From: Clostridia bacterium
GTDB lineage: Bacteria; Bacillota; Clostridia; Oscillospirales; Acutalibacteraceae
DNA length: 64,000 nt
Direction: 5' to 3'
Assembly (NCBI GenBank): GCA_017429345.1
Contig: JAFRPB010000029.1
Location: 1 to 64,000 of the forward strand
Shown here: piece by piece, positions 47,401 to 55,288 of the stretch
How the letters are laid out: every line of letters starts with the position of its first letter
Numbering within the stretch: the first letter of the stretch is position 1
The notes under the pieces: generated by a model
Database searches by the model: none
The model's input: the letters and a program-made list of their open reading frames with translations, nothing else
What the model was told of the DNA's origin: nothing
Program-made: the position numbers and the translations under genes

Positions 47401-47483
47401 AGGTTCTGCCGGGCGTGATGCTTGAATACGCCGCTGCGCATCAGAACGAGCCGAAAAGGGAAAAGAGGTGGTTCCGCGTATGA
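44454..47483 (+). CDS. Eukaryotic-type (QDE-1-like) two-barrel RNA polymerase homologue
   Basis: The 1009-aa protein matches the core of the RdRP/QDE-1 superfamily, which shares its two double-psi beta-barrels with cellular RNA polymerases. Visible signatures in order are FDGEGLISKELA (residues 233-244, cf. DGcGxIS in eukaryotic RdRPs), FQIRLPYIKGVV (256-267, with the conserved Lys264-Gly265) and PERLGGADYDGDMIK with the catalytic triad Asp571/573/575. The last resembles DLDGD of RdRPs and NADFDGD of beta-prime. Known bacterial relatives of this fold include phage YonO and crAss-like phage gp66. Template (RNA or DNA) and role here are unknown. ATG 44454 is preferred over GTG 44445 by ribosome-site spacing. 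The stop overlaps the next ATG (ATGA). Confidence 0.85.
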   Translation: MDHQKFIIPKLPAQGLLSSAVKTEDGWRFSFHADDPSKEYMVEKTKQDACPIFYQALQLLNVSSNKPVCDLLSEVFVYIEFTGIFNRRATGKVLEQQQKAECMFRPEGIFIDFGKGLNRYLAFERSASMSRNSTLCFVREDMYEPLREHIMLGMKIGHCQLSKLYAYNALMLTSGERRDIDGLLSEKRIVVIDNPKSIVKDAHIITVTDDGTANTMRKYIRVETTADIEVLEFDGEGLISKELAFTLDSTNQHHSFQIRLPYIKGVVHEVDFKTLFAELNVPYIRDIWRNQHDPKDVDMILTKSMFKGFGWMTENEITWAEYLERCRQYDHALYISGWDKLGEQTTTELNYQFLNTLAMTEDEFRPRDLPLGWDHSPNDDLRHWVTKTTEAAYYDLIADDTSRLAYFSAIASDDELPLNDKKRQRAKLAQMNPLFLEEKIYSKELSDQAEAIQKNYGLGKLLVNGDNRYLSDDLMRLLAYLVKDVIGEGYSYRLLEKELLSGNEIYAPEQAFPAQEQYTLLRSPHIARNEEALVIPMRSVGSIREKYLSHLRYVLMVDSRSLIPERLGGADYDGDMIKTIADPLINTCVKRGYKDGEVLPVLKIPAAEPLIADAGDWKARFETVKETFSNRVGLISNTALRSGILAYNESTGSGEREQSRKETETLAILTGLEIDSAKSGIRPDLSEFLVENRSRKSLFLRYKNIFGEDDSEKKWYEDTQRTKIKNFIASVNWDSVTANLERLPYYTYMLEKETKKHIPKPAPDSALFSFAKEPGWAEMLDPTLKTRIQSLIEDYEATKGRCRYLKHLPKDFKRRSDIDRILFSRGQENDYTPDELYALLDGTSPEQIRRARFQLSEQNWALTPPEDRCTVIYAILPQHYDTEALDLLCDFRCGGYRLLGDVICDLDDLYRKEGIKKNVIRKDDSADLKKLLRGVMESADAEETIRRNCMTILHPLDRRETKIDLGDALKCAVALGKRQFALEVLPGVMLEYAAAHQNEPKREKRWFRV

Positions 47484-48418
47484 CAAACGAATGGGAAGAA
47501 TTCAAAGCATATACCGGGCAGCCTGTCTATGCTGCCGCAAACAAGCACGACACCGCCTTTTACAGTCGCGTCACACTGAATATGATCGCGGAGTTTTCCG
47601 GTTTCGGCAGAGTTTTCACAATTATCGCGCGGGGTTATCTGTTCCATGATAAAGACGGCGGTCTGCTTTACGGTAACCCATATGACAGAATTGAATACGC
47701 AAGGAACGCCCTTTGCGCTTGGTGCAGCGCGCCGGATAAAAAGAAAAGCTCCGTGCCGCCGGTGGACTTCCGTGAACTGTCCGCCGATTTCCCGGAGCTG
47801 GTAGATGAGAACGGAAAAGGATGGCTTTACCGTCACGCCAAAAACTTATTTCGTTTCATTCGGAAAAATCCCGATCTTGTGAATAAGCAAACGAAGGAAA
47901 AACTGCCGGGGATATCAAAAGGTTTTACACAACACTGGAAAAAGCGGGTAAAGCATTTTCAGATCCCGTTGTTTTCTCTGAACGACAAGGGCGCGTGGAC
48001 GCTGCGCTTTGACGGCATCCTTGCCGAAGCGCTGGAAGCCGGACCGCTGAGGACAGAAAAATATGTTTTACCGCAATCGGTATCCGATTTGCTTGACAAC
48101 ACCGAGCTGAACGGTGTCCCGCGCTATGCAGTTGAGGACGTGCTGAAATATTATTTTGCCAATCATACTGACGCCTCCCCCTGGGTTGTTCTCCCGGTAG
48201 AAAACTTTGACGCTTATTATGGAAATACCAATTTCAGCAGAAAGTGGCTGAGCAAGCTGCCAAAAGAGATTATCTTACGCGAAAAGTCAAATCATGGAGT
48301 AAGCAGAAAAGAGTTACATTATAAAAAACAGAATAAACGGTTACTGGGGCAAGCTGTCGTGGTTCTCGGTTCCCGTTATGGGACTCGGGCTTATTCTGAC
48401 GGAGTTTTTTACGTTTGA
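47480..48418 (+). CDS. Unknown partner protein of the polymerase homologue
   Basis: The 312-aa product starts at MTNEWEEFKAYTGQPVYAAA, with the ATG overlapping the polymerase stop, so the two are translationally coupled. It is mixed alpha/beta with aromatic and Lys-rich stretches (FRFIRKNPDLVNKQTKEKLP, HWKKRVKHFQIPLFSLNDKG), suggesting nucleic-acid contact. There is no helicase, nuclease or primase motif that I recognise. The last 30 residues look unlike the rest and run over a second frame coding a membrane segment, so a frameshift near 48300 is possible. Confidence 0.7.
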   Translation: MTNEWEEFKAYTGQPVYAAANKHDTAFYSRVTLNMIAEFSGFGRVFTIIARGYLFHDKDGGLLYGNPYDRIEYARNALCAWCSAPDKKKSSVPPVDFRELSADFPELVDENGKGWLYRHAKNLFRFIRKNPDLVNKQTKEKLPGISKGFTQHWKKRVKHFQIPLFSLNDKGAWTLRFDGILAEALEAGPLRTEKYVLPQSVSDLLDNTELNGVPRYAVEDVLKYYFANHTDASPWVVLPVENFDAYYGNTNFSRKWLSKLPKEIILREKSNHGVSRKELHYKKQNKRLLGQAVVVLGSRYGTRAYSDGVFYV

Positions 48419-48557
48419 AGCGGCAAATCATATTACGTTTGGCAATACGAATTATCCCGATCCGTATTTATTATTGGTTGGAGCTGCAATTTCAGCGCTT
48501 GGACTCGGTGTCGGGAAAGGAATTTCCGTTCTTAAACGGAGGAAAAAAGAAAAATAA
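48378..48557 (+). CDS. Small two-helix membrane protein or frameshifted tail
   Basis: The frame reads MGLGLILTEFFTFEAANHI, then PYLLLVGAAISALGLGVGKG and a basic end (KRRKKEK). It overlaps the partner gene's 3' end. Upstream the frame stays open to about 48300 with hydrophobic, plausible sequence (NGYWGKLSWFSVPV) but without a start. It is either a small membrane protein using an unusual start or the original tail of a longer product. Confidence 0.4.
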   Translation: MGLGLILTEFFTFEAANHITFGNTNYPDPYLLLVGAAISALGLGVGKGISVLKRRKKEK

Positions 48558-48573
48558 ATCATTATTTTTTGTT

Positions 48574-48599
48574 GCCGTCGGATATCCCGACGGTTTTTT
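48574..48599 (+). terminator. Rho-independent terminator after the polymerase operon
   Basis: A stem CCGTCGG/CCGACGG with a short loop is followed by six Ts. Confidence 0.8.
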
Positions 48600-48630
48600 A
48601 TAATTGTCGTTTTCTCTGAGGATTTTGGGC

Positions 48631-48694
48631 TTGACAAAGAGATTGAAATGCCGTATTATATACATAGAACATCTATGCATATATATTCTATGCA
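48631..48694 (+). promoter_or_regulatory. PadR-gene promoter with overlapping palindromes
   Basis: TTGACA (48631-48636), 17 nt and TATTAT (48654-48659) form a near-consensus promoter. Directly downstream are CATAG-N5-CTATG (48663-48677) and TGCATA-N7-TATGCA (48676-48694). These overlap at the transcription start and are likely autoregulatory PadR operators. Confidence 0.7.
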
Positions 48695-48717
48695 ATTATT
48701 GAGAAAGGATGATCGTT

Positions 48718-49059
48718 ATGAATATCAAAAAAGAACTGACAAAAGGCAGCAGTGCGATGCTGGTGCTCTCCGTGCTTGAAAGCGAAGACCTGTACGGCTA
48801 TCTGATCATCAAAAAAATCTCCGAAAAAAGCGGCAACATATTTCAGTTTAAAGAAGGAACACTGTATCCGATCCTTCATAATTTTGAGCAGAGCGGATAT
48901 GTAAAGTCCTACTGGGTTGAAAGCGACGGAAGGAACAGAAAGTATTACCGTATCACAAAAAAGGGACGCAGCGCGCTTGCCGACGTAAAAAAAGAATGGG
49001 AAGCCTATACCGCGGCTGTAGGCAAGGTGATCCACGGAAACGCCGCCGTTATGGCCTGA
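48718..49059 (+). CDS. PadR family transcriptional regulator
   Basis: The 113-aa single-domain PadR protein has the winged helix (MLVLSVLESEDLYGYLIIKKI, FKEGTLYPILHNFEQSGYVKSYW, RKYYRITKKGRSAL) and a short C-terminal helix. AAAGGA lies 8 nt before the ATG at 48718, which is better placed than the one at 48709. It probably represses its own operon through the palindromes upstream. The membrane protein gene follows 20 nt later. Confidence 0.9.
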   Translation: MNIKKELTKGSSAMLVLSVLESEDLYGYLIIKKISEKSGNIFQFKEGTLYPILHNFEQSGYVKSYWVESDGRNRKYYRITKKGRSALADVKKEWEAYTAAVGKVIHGNAAVMA

Positions 49060-49079
49060 ATTTGCGGGAGGTGTTTTCG

Positions 49080-50552
49080 ATGACCGACGAAATCAAAGGG
49101 TATCTTGATACTCTGATCCCTCCGAATCTGCCGAGACAAAGGCGAAAGGAGCTGTACGAAGAGCTTTATTGTCACTTGCTTGACAGAGCAGATCGTTATG
49201 AAGAAATCGGCTATTCAAAAGAAGAAAGCATAAAAAAGGCGGTGGAGGATGTGGGAACCGATAAGGAGGTGAATCAATCGATATCGTCTGAATTTGAAAA
49301 GCTTTACCATGAAAGGACATGGTGGGCGCTGATTCCTGCGGCAGTTATTCTGCTGATGAATTTTTCCTGTTTTTGGCTGGACACATGGGTCGCATCTAAC
49401 GATTATAATGACAAGCCGACGCCCGCAAAAGCGCTGATCAGCTTTGTGATGATATTCATATGCGCCGGATTCATTTTCTTTGCCCGGGCGAAACGCTATA
49501 GAAAAATGCTTGTGGGAGCGGCAGTCGCCAACCTGATCGTCGGCGGTTTTGTTTATTGGTGTTTTTATCCGCAGGCGGCGCTCTATGCCGTTGAAAACGT
49601 CTCATATTTGTTAATAGACAGATTCACGCCGTTTGTGGTTCCGGAAAATGCAGCACCATGGTTGTTTCTTTTTGCTTCCATAGCCGGTACAGTACTTAGC
49701 GCTATTTATTGCATTCTTGCTGCAATACGAATAAAAAAGGATAAAGCGCGTCCGATGAAAAATCCCAGGAAAAAAGCGGTTGTGTCAGGCGTCTGTTTTG
49801 CGGTGGTAACCGTGTGCTCTTGTGTATTACTGCCGCGCGCAATGGCGTTTACCCGTGATTACCCAATTTGGTTTGGTTGGCATGTGTGTTCGACTGAAGA
49901 AAGCGAAGCGCTTTTTGAAAAGATCGAACTGAACGCGCCGTATGCGGATGCGGCGGTTTTTCTTGCGGAAAAAGGATGGCATGAAATATCGGAATACGGA
50001 AACAGCCTGAATAAAAACGAAAGGAAAAAATACAATAGTCAATACAAAGAATTCAATTTCGGTGATGAATATAATGTCTGGTTTTTGCCGGAAAACCACT
50101 CCGGCGGCAACGGATTTATTTTTCTGAAGGCTGACGAAACAGGAAAAATCGTTTCAAAGGGCACCGGCAATCTGCATCCGCTTGAGTTCGATGAATACGG
50201 ATACCTTCGGTATTCTCCAAGTAACAGAGAATACGATGATATGCAGAAGGTTACGGCAGACTTTGACAGCCTCAAAAAGGGCGACGCCGAAATCACCGTA
50301 ATGAACCGTTTCGGCAAAGAGTACGGAAACGTTTATTCCCGTTTTGAAAGCGAAATCGAGGGAAAACATGTTGATTGTTTTACCGTGTACGCCCGCGGAG
50401 TTACAAAACCGGATGCACAGATTTATGATAGAACCGGCGAATGTCATATTGAACTCACATTTTTCGACGGTCTTCTTTCAGACGGAAGAATGCTGATGTC
50501 GGAATATACCGACGGAAAACTGGTTTGGAATGCGTATTCAATTCACAAATAA
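49080..50552 (+). CDS. Membrane protein with permease-prefix-like N-terminus
   Basis: The 490-aa product (GGGAGGTG upstream) starts with a helical domain (MTDEIKGYLDTLIPPNLPRQ, GYSKEESIKKAVEDVGTDKEV) like the DUF1700/permease prefix domains found beside PadR genes. Five hydrophobic helices lie between about residues 80 and 260 (WWALIPAAVILLMNFSCFWL to VCFAVVTVCSCVLLP). A soluble domain of about 225 residues, probably outside, follows. It is the partner of the PadR regulator; its role is unknown, perhaps envelope stress. Confidence 0.75.
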   Translation: MTDEIKGYLDTLIPPNLPRQRRKELYEELYCHLLDRADRYEEIGYSKEESIKKAVEDVGTDKEVNQSISSEFEKLYHERTWWALIPAAVILLMNFSCFWLDTWVASNDYNDKPTPAKALISFVMIFICAGFIFFARAKRYRKMLVGAAVANLIVGGFVYWCFYPQAALYAVENVSYLLIDRFTPFVVPENAAPWLFLFASIAGTVLSAIYCILAAIRIKKDKARPMKNPRKKAVVSGVCFAVVTVCSCVLLPRAMAFTRDYPIWFGWHVCSTEESEALFEKIELNAPYADAAVFLAEKGWHEISEYGNSLNKNERKKYNSQYKEFNFGDEYNVWFLPENHSGGNGFIFLKADETGKIVSKGTGNLHPLEFDEYGYLRYSPSNREYDDMQKVTADFDSLKKGDAEITVMNRFGKEYGNVYSRFESEIEGKHVDCFTVYARGVTKPDAQIYDRTGECHIELTFFDGLLSDGRMLMSEYTDGKLVWNAYSIHK

Positions 50553-50559
50553 CATCAAC

Positions 50560-50599
50560 ACGCCGCCCGATATGCCGTAAAAAGCATACCGGGCGGCGT
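50560..50599. terminator. Terminator hairpin between convergent genes
   Basis: ACGCCGCCCGATATGC and its near-complement with an A-rich loop lie 8 nt after the membrane protein stop. The T tract is weak. Confidence 0.6.
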
Positions 50600-50659
50600 C
50601 TCTATTATTGCATACTAAGTGAAGAGAATAAGGGAAGAAAGAAGTATAGTGTCTCATCT

Positions 50660-51718
50660 TTACAATCTCAGTTCATCCTGTTTTCTTTGTTTTGCGGCAA
50701 AGACGCCGTAAGTGACGCCGAAGGCCGCGCCGCCGCCGAGCAGGAGGCCGGCGCTCCCATACAACCACCATGGGAGCGTTTTCTTTTGTTCTTCCACGGG
50801 CGCGGCGGCGACCTCAACCTTCTTTTCGATCACGGTGGAGACGTCCGCCGTTTTCGTATATGTCTTCCCGTATTCGTCTTCGTATGTCACCGTGATTTTT
50901 CCCTTTGTCGCGCCGAGCTGTTCCGATTTCGCGCGCAGATTGGCTGAAACGTTTTTGTTCTCGCCCGGAGCAATGTCGCCACCGAAGGCCGTGCCGCCGC
51001 CGACCAGCCCTTTGATATCGAAGTCCGCGCGGCAGTTGGAAAGCTGCGCCTTGCCGGTGTTCATCAGCGTCAGCGTCACGGATACCGTATCTCCCTCCAC
51101 GATCTTTGCGGGCAGCTCCGCACCTGAAAAACTGAGTTCGGCGGTTTGCCGTACGTCCACGTATAACGTATCGGAAGAAGAATAAGATTGAAACTCACCG
51201 TCCTCGTATTCGGCGGTCAGCGTCAGGCTGTGCCGCCCCACCGCTGCGTTATGGCGGGCGGTAAGCTCCGCTTCCAGCGTATAGGTCCCGCCCGCGTAAA
51301 CCGCGTTTATGAATCGGGTATTCATTCCGTTCTGGATCAGATCGCCGCTATCGTCCGAGAGCGTCAGCTTGAGATTGAAGACCGCCCGCCTGTTGTTGGT
51401 GTTTTTCAGCGTTACGATCAGCTTCCCGGCGGTTCCGGGTGACAGATATTCAGGTTCAAGCGTATAATCCGTCACCATCAGCAGCGGCGCGGAACGATCC
51501 GCCGTGGTGGACGGTTCCGTTTCGGGTTCCGGCTCCGCCGGTACGGTAACGTATACGATCACCGTTTCCGGTTCGGGCGATTGTTCCGCAGGATCTTCTT
51601 TTGTGAGCTGTGTTATCGGTTCTTCCGGTTGGGAATCAGCGCCCGTATCGGCTGCACGGGAAACGGGAGAAAAACATAGGGATAGTATTAAAATAAATAT
51701 TGGAAACAGATTTCTCAT
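50660..51718 (-). CDS. Membrane-anchored CARDB-like accessory protein of the ABC exporter
   Basis: The 352-aa protein has a signal peptide (FPIFILILSLCFSPVSRA), a Pro/Glu-rich linker, two Ig-like CARDB/S-layer-type domains (TLEPEYLSPGTAGKLIVTLKN and AKIVEGDTVSVTLTLMNTGK), and a C-terminal membrane helix followed by basic residues (FAAKQRKQ). It starts 4 nt after the permease stop and belongs to the exporter operon. It may scaffold or sense outside the cell. Confidence 0.8.
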   Translation of the reverse strand: MRNLFPIFILILSLCFSPVSRAADTGADSQPEEPITQLTKEDPAEQSPEPETVIVYVTVPAEPEPETEPSTTADRSAPLLMVTDYTLEPEYLSPGTAGKLIVTLKNTNNRRAVFNLKLTLSDDSGDLIQNGMNTRFINAVYAGGTYTLEAELTARHNAAVGRHSLTLTAEYEDGEFQSYSSSDTLYVDVRQTAELSFSGAELPAKIVEGDTVSVTLTLMNTGKAQLSNCRADFDIKGLVGGGTAFGGDIAPGENKNVSANLRAKSEQLGATKGKITVTYEDEYGKTYTKTADVSTVIEKKVEVAAAPVEEQKKTLPWWLYGSAGLLLGGGAAFGVTYGVFAAKQRKQDELRL

Positions 51719-51721
51719 AAC

Positions 51722-54484
51722 TCATAACTCCCTAATATTCTCCACAATGCTTGTTTTCGTCAGTTGCCTCAGTCGGACGTAAAGATTCAAACAGCAAACG
51801 CCGAAGAGGGCGAGGGTGAGCAGCGCGGTGGGCCAGAGCAAGGGCGGGATCTTTTCGCCGGCGAATTTATAGATCGCCAGCCATACCGCCGCGGCCAGCG
51901 CGGCCCCTGCGGGCACGCCGACCCCGAAGGGAAGCAGCAGGCGGTAGAGATAGGTTTTCGTCAGCTCCCGCACGGAGGCCCCCACGGCGCGCAGCGTACC
52001 GAGCCCGCGGCGGTTGGCGCGGATATCCGCGGTCAGCGACGTGCAGATCATGCTTCCCGCCACGGTAAAAAACAACAGCACCACGCTCATGAGGCCCGTA
52101 AAAATCGCGGCGAGCATCTGCCGGTCTTCCTGCGCATCCCTGTACTGTGAATCGCAGTTGAAGCTTGTGCCGGAGATCATGGGAGAGATCAGCCGCGTTA
52201 TTTGTTCGTCGATCTCGTCCGTACACGGTGTATTCAGTTTTAAGTCCAATTGAAAATACCTGTTTTCAATCCCAAAGGCGCGTTTTCCGGCATGGGTACT
52301 GATAAAGTTCAGCTGCGTGATCCCGGTCATATCTCCGCGACTCCAAATACCCCCCGGCGGAATAGACAGAATGGCTCCGATTGTGACCTCCTTTTCATAC
52401 ACACGGCAATCAGTATAGCGTTTATCGACTGGCGTGCCCTCCGAATCGTGAAGATCGTTGCAGATCAGAGCGACGCGCACCTTATCTCCCGCATGGCAGC
52501 TTCTTTCAGCAGTTCCCAGCGGGAACATTTCAAACCTTTCTCTATCCATGAGGGAATATACGCCGGTATCCGCGATAAAGTCGACATACCGCATACCGTC
52601 CGGGAACGTCTCGAGCCTCGCTTCCAAAGAAACGGAATCCGGTGCCGCAAGAAGGATCTCCTCTCCCGCATTCAGCTTTGCAAGGTCTATTTTTCCTTCG
52701 GAAACGAACGGCTCCAACTGCCGGACTGCGTCTTCGTCTCTTGCCGAGAAACGGACCGAAAAAACGTCTTTGTAAGAAAAAGCCGATAGAAAGTCTTTTT
52801 TGTTCCCGTCGTTCTCGGTCAGGAGCTGCCGCCACGTTTCTCCGGTAAATGTCGGTGTATCCCCGTTCAGCTCAAAACTGACGCGGCCCGCGTCCAGCAT
52901 GGTCAGGTAATCGGAGGGAGCCTCTGTGATCCATACCGCCTGCGCGTCCTGTTCCTTTCTGATGCCGTCGGTATAGGGGAAAAGCGTCAGCGTTTGCAGA
53001 TCGTTATCCGTGAGGCCGAAGCCACGTGAGGATACGTCGAGATTTACAAACGGATCGGCTTCCCACCCCATACGGTAGATACGGTAATCGGAATCATAAG
53101 GAGAAGCCTCGTCATAGGCTTCGGCGATATAGGATATGCCGAGAGCTGACAGCGAGACCGAAACAGCAAGAATCACACACACCAATATCTGCGATGCGGG
53201 GCTGAACGCCGCCTCGCGCTTCGCGATCAGCTTGGGCACCGAAAACTGTTTTTGGGAATGCAGCTTTTTCCGGCGCAGCACACGCGTTTTATCCACGTCC
53301 CGCACCGCCTGCATGGGGCTGATGCGGGCGGTTTTCGCCAGCGGGATGAAGGACGCCGCCATCACGCACAGCAGCGAGACGCCCACGCCGCCGAAAAGCA
53401 CGCCGTAGTCCGGGAGGAACCGCATTCCGTTTCCGATCAGACGGACGGCCAGCCGCGTGCCGAAGTAAGAGAGCAACAGGCTGAAGGGCGCGGAGCAGAG
53501 CGCGATCAGAAGCGCCTCCCGCCCGAAGATCCGCATAATCTGACTTTTCGTCGCGCCGAGCGCCCGCAGCATACCGATCTGTTTTTTCCGATCCAGAAGA
53601 TCGGAGGAAAACGCGTTCACGATCCCCACGCATGATACGACGGTGAACACCGCCGCCAGCACGGCGGCAAGTACGCCGCTCTGCCGCAGCTTACCGATAC
53701 CGCTCAACGAAAAGGAATCCCGCGTGATAAATACGGATTCGGTCTTTTGGTCGTTTAAACCGTGCTCTTTGCAGAAGTCGTCGTAAAACTGGTAGGAAGA
53801 AGCAATCGGACTGTTGCCTCTGCTGAATACCGTGTACACAACGGAAAGCGCTTTTCCGCCGGGTTCGATCGTTTCCGTTTCGCTCACAAAAGCAGCGGGG
53901 AACGGGCTTTTGGAAGCCCGCATGTTTTCCACATTCACACGGCGATCCTTCAGGATGCCGGTCAGCAGATAGCTTTTTTGTACCGTTTTCGACAGATAAT
54001 CGGCGTCATCCTGCACTTGCAGCGTCAGCTCAATCATATCGCCGGGGCGGGCGTTCAGCCCCATACGAATGAGCGCGTCCTCTTCTATGGCGATCTCGCC
54101 TGCGTTCTGCGGATAATCACCATCCGTCACGACCGTATAGGTCAACTCCCGCGCTTCCGGAGTCAGTTTTGCAACGCTTACTCCGCGGTCTTCTTCCTCC
54201 GTCATCAAATACCCTAAGATCTCGCCTTTTGCCGCGTATTCGATATGGAAACGCGCTTGACCGTCTGCAAGCGTTTCTTCGGTCAACCCGTAGAACACGG
54301 CGGTTTCTTTTCCGAATGCCTGATCCGTCAGATCGTCGATCCCGGCAAACAGAGACGAAAGCAAAAACAGCGTGCCGGAGGAAAACACCATGGCGAGGAT
54401 GATGCCCGCGATCAGCGCGGCGTATTGCTTTTTGCGCTTTTTGAGGCTTTGCAGCGCAAAGGTGTTTACAGTCAGACGTTTCAT
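51722..54484 (-). CDS. FtsX-like ABC transporter permease
   Basis: The 920-aa protein has an N-terminal membrane helix and a MacB-like periplasmic-type domain (to about 270). The first FtsX domain (VLAAVLAAVFTVVSCVGIVNAF, LRALGATKSQIMRIF) is at about 270-400, a second large extracellular domain at about 450-770, and a second FtsX domain (GTLRAVGASVRELTKTYLYR) is near the C-terminus. Such permeases export or extract peptides or lipids, often antimicrobial ones. The ATG overlaps the ATPase stop (ATGA). Confidence 0.9.
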   Translation of the reverse strand: MKRLTVNTFALQSLKKRKKQYAALIAGIILAMVFSSGTLFLLSSLFAGIDDLTDQAFGKETAVFYGLTEETLADGQARFHIEYAAKGEILGYLMTEEEDRGVSVAKLTPEARELTYTVVTDGDYPQNAGEIAIEEDALIRMGLNARPGDMIELTLQVQDDADYLSKTVQKSYLLTGILKDRRVNVENMRASKSPFPAAFVSETETIEPGGKALSVVYTVFSRGNSPIASSYQFYDDFCKEHGLNDQKTESVFITRDSFSLSGIGKLRQSGVLAAVLAAVFTVVSCVGIVNAFSSDLLDRKKQIGMLRALGATKSQIMRIFGREALLIALCSAPFSLLLSYFGTRLAVRLIGNGMRFLPDYGVLFGGVGVSLLCVMAASFIPLAKTARISPMQAVRDVDKTRVLRRKKLHSQKQFSVPKLIAKREAAFSPASQILVCVILAVSVSLSALGISYIAEAYDEASPYDSDYRIYRMGWEADPFVNLDVSSRGFGLTDNDLQTLTLFPYTDGIRKEQDAQAVWITEAPSDYLTMLDAGRVSFELNGDTPTFTGETWRQLLTENDGNKKDFLSAFSYKDVFSVRFSARDEDAVRQLEPFVSEGKIDLAKLNAGEEILLAAPDSVSLEARLETFPDGMRYVDFIADTGVYSLMDRERFEMFPLGTAERSCHAGDKVRVALICNDLHDSEGTPVDKRYTDCRVYEKEVTIGAILSIPPGGIWSRGDMTGITQLNFISTHAGKRAFGIENRYFQLDLKLNTPCTDEIDEQITRLISPMISGTSFNCDSQYRDAQEDRQMLAAIFTGLMSVVLLFFTVAGSMICTSLTADIRANRRGLGTLRAVGASVRELTKTYLYRLLLPFGVGVPAGAALAAAVWLAIYKFAGEKIPPLLWPTALLTLALFGVCCLNLYVRLRQLTKTSIVENIREL

Positions 54485-55167
54485 TGCGCCGCCCCCTTGG
54501 TATCGCGCACCACCCTGCCGTCGGAAAGCGTCAGCACCCGGTCCGCCTGCTCCGCCACGCCCAGGTCGTGGGTGACGAGGATCAGCGTGACGCCGAACTC
54601 CGCGCTTACGTATTTGAGCAGCGCCAGCACCTCCCGCCCGGACCGGCCGTCCAGATTGCCGGTAGGCTCGTCCGCAAACAGAATGGCGGGCTTGTTGGCA
54701 AGCGCCCGGGCGATGGCGATGCGCTGCTGCTGGCCGCCCGACATGGCGGAGGGCAGGTGGCCGATGCGGTCGCCGATCCCAAGCTCCTCCACCAGCTTTT
54801 CAAGATACGCTTCGTCCGGCGTCTTTTTATCCAGCATCACGGGCAGAAGGATATTTTCCATGCCGGTCAGCTCCTGCACCAGATTATACGCCTGAAACAC
54901 GAAGCCGAACCGACGGCGGCGCAGGATGGAAAGCTGGTTGTCGTTATACTTTTTCAAAGATTCTCCGTTGTAGATCACTTCGCCGGAGGTAGGGTTTTCG
55001 AGGCTGCTCAAAACATGCAGCAGCGTGGATTTGCCCGAGCCGCTGGGGCCGGTAATGGCGGTAAACTCGCCCTGTTCAAAAGTCAGATTGGCGTTATCCA
55101 CCGCTTTGATCACGTTTTCGCCGCTGTAATATTCCTTTGTCAGATTTTTGCATTCCAGAATTGTCAT
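54481..55167 (-). CDS. ABC transporter ATP-binding protein (MacB/LolD type)
   Basis: From MTILECKNLTKEYYSGENV (GGGAG 8 nt upstream) the product is 228 aa. It has Walker A GPSGSGKSTL, Q-loop FVFQAYNL, signature MSGGQQQRIAIARAL, Walker B ILFADEPTGNLD and the H-loop in VTHDLGVA. It drives the FtsX-like permease downstream. An operator-like region lies just upstream, next to the two-component genes. Confidence 0.95.
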   Translation of the reverse strand: MTILECKNLTKEYYSGENVIKAVDNANLTFEQGEFTAITGPSGSGKSTLLHVLSSLENPTSGEVIYNGESLKKYNDNQLSILRRRRFGFVFQAYNLVQELTGMENILLPVMLDKKTPDEAYLEKLVEELGIGDRIGHLPSAMSGGQQQRIAIARALANKPAILFADEPTGNLDGRSGREVLALLKYVSAEFGVTLILVTHDLGVAEQADRVLTLSDGRVVRDTKGAAQ

Positions 55168-55213
55168 AAAACGCTCCCTTTTTTCATTTTCAGGACCAGT
55201 ATATACTGCCAAC

Positions 55214-55251
55214 CTTACGACAAGGTGAATTGAATCTTACGATTTCGTAAG
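55214..55251 (-). promoter_or_regulatory. Response-regulator-type direct repeats upstream of the ABC operon
   Basis: CTTACGA occurs at 55214-55220 and 55236-55242, exactly 22 bp apart (two helical turns), as usual for OmpR-family sites. An inverted TCGTAAG follows at 55245-55251. TATACT lies just downstream on the minus strand. The neighbouring regulator at 56182 is the likely binder. Confidence 0.6.
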
Positions 55252-55288
55252 GTTCAAAAATACCGGGCGCATTTGCGTCCGGTTAAAC

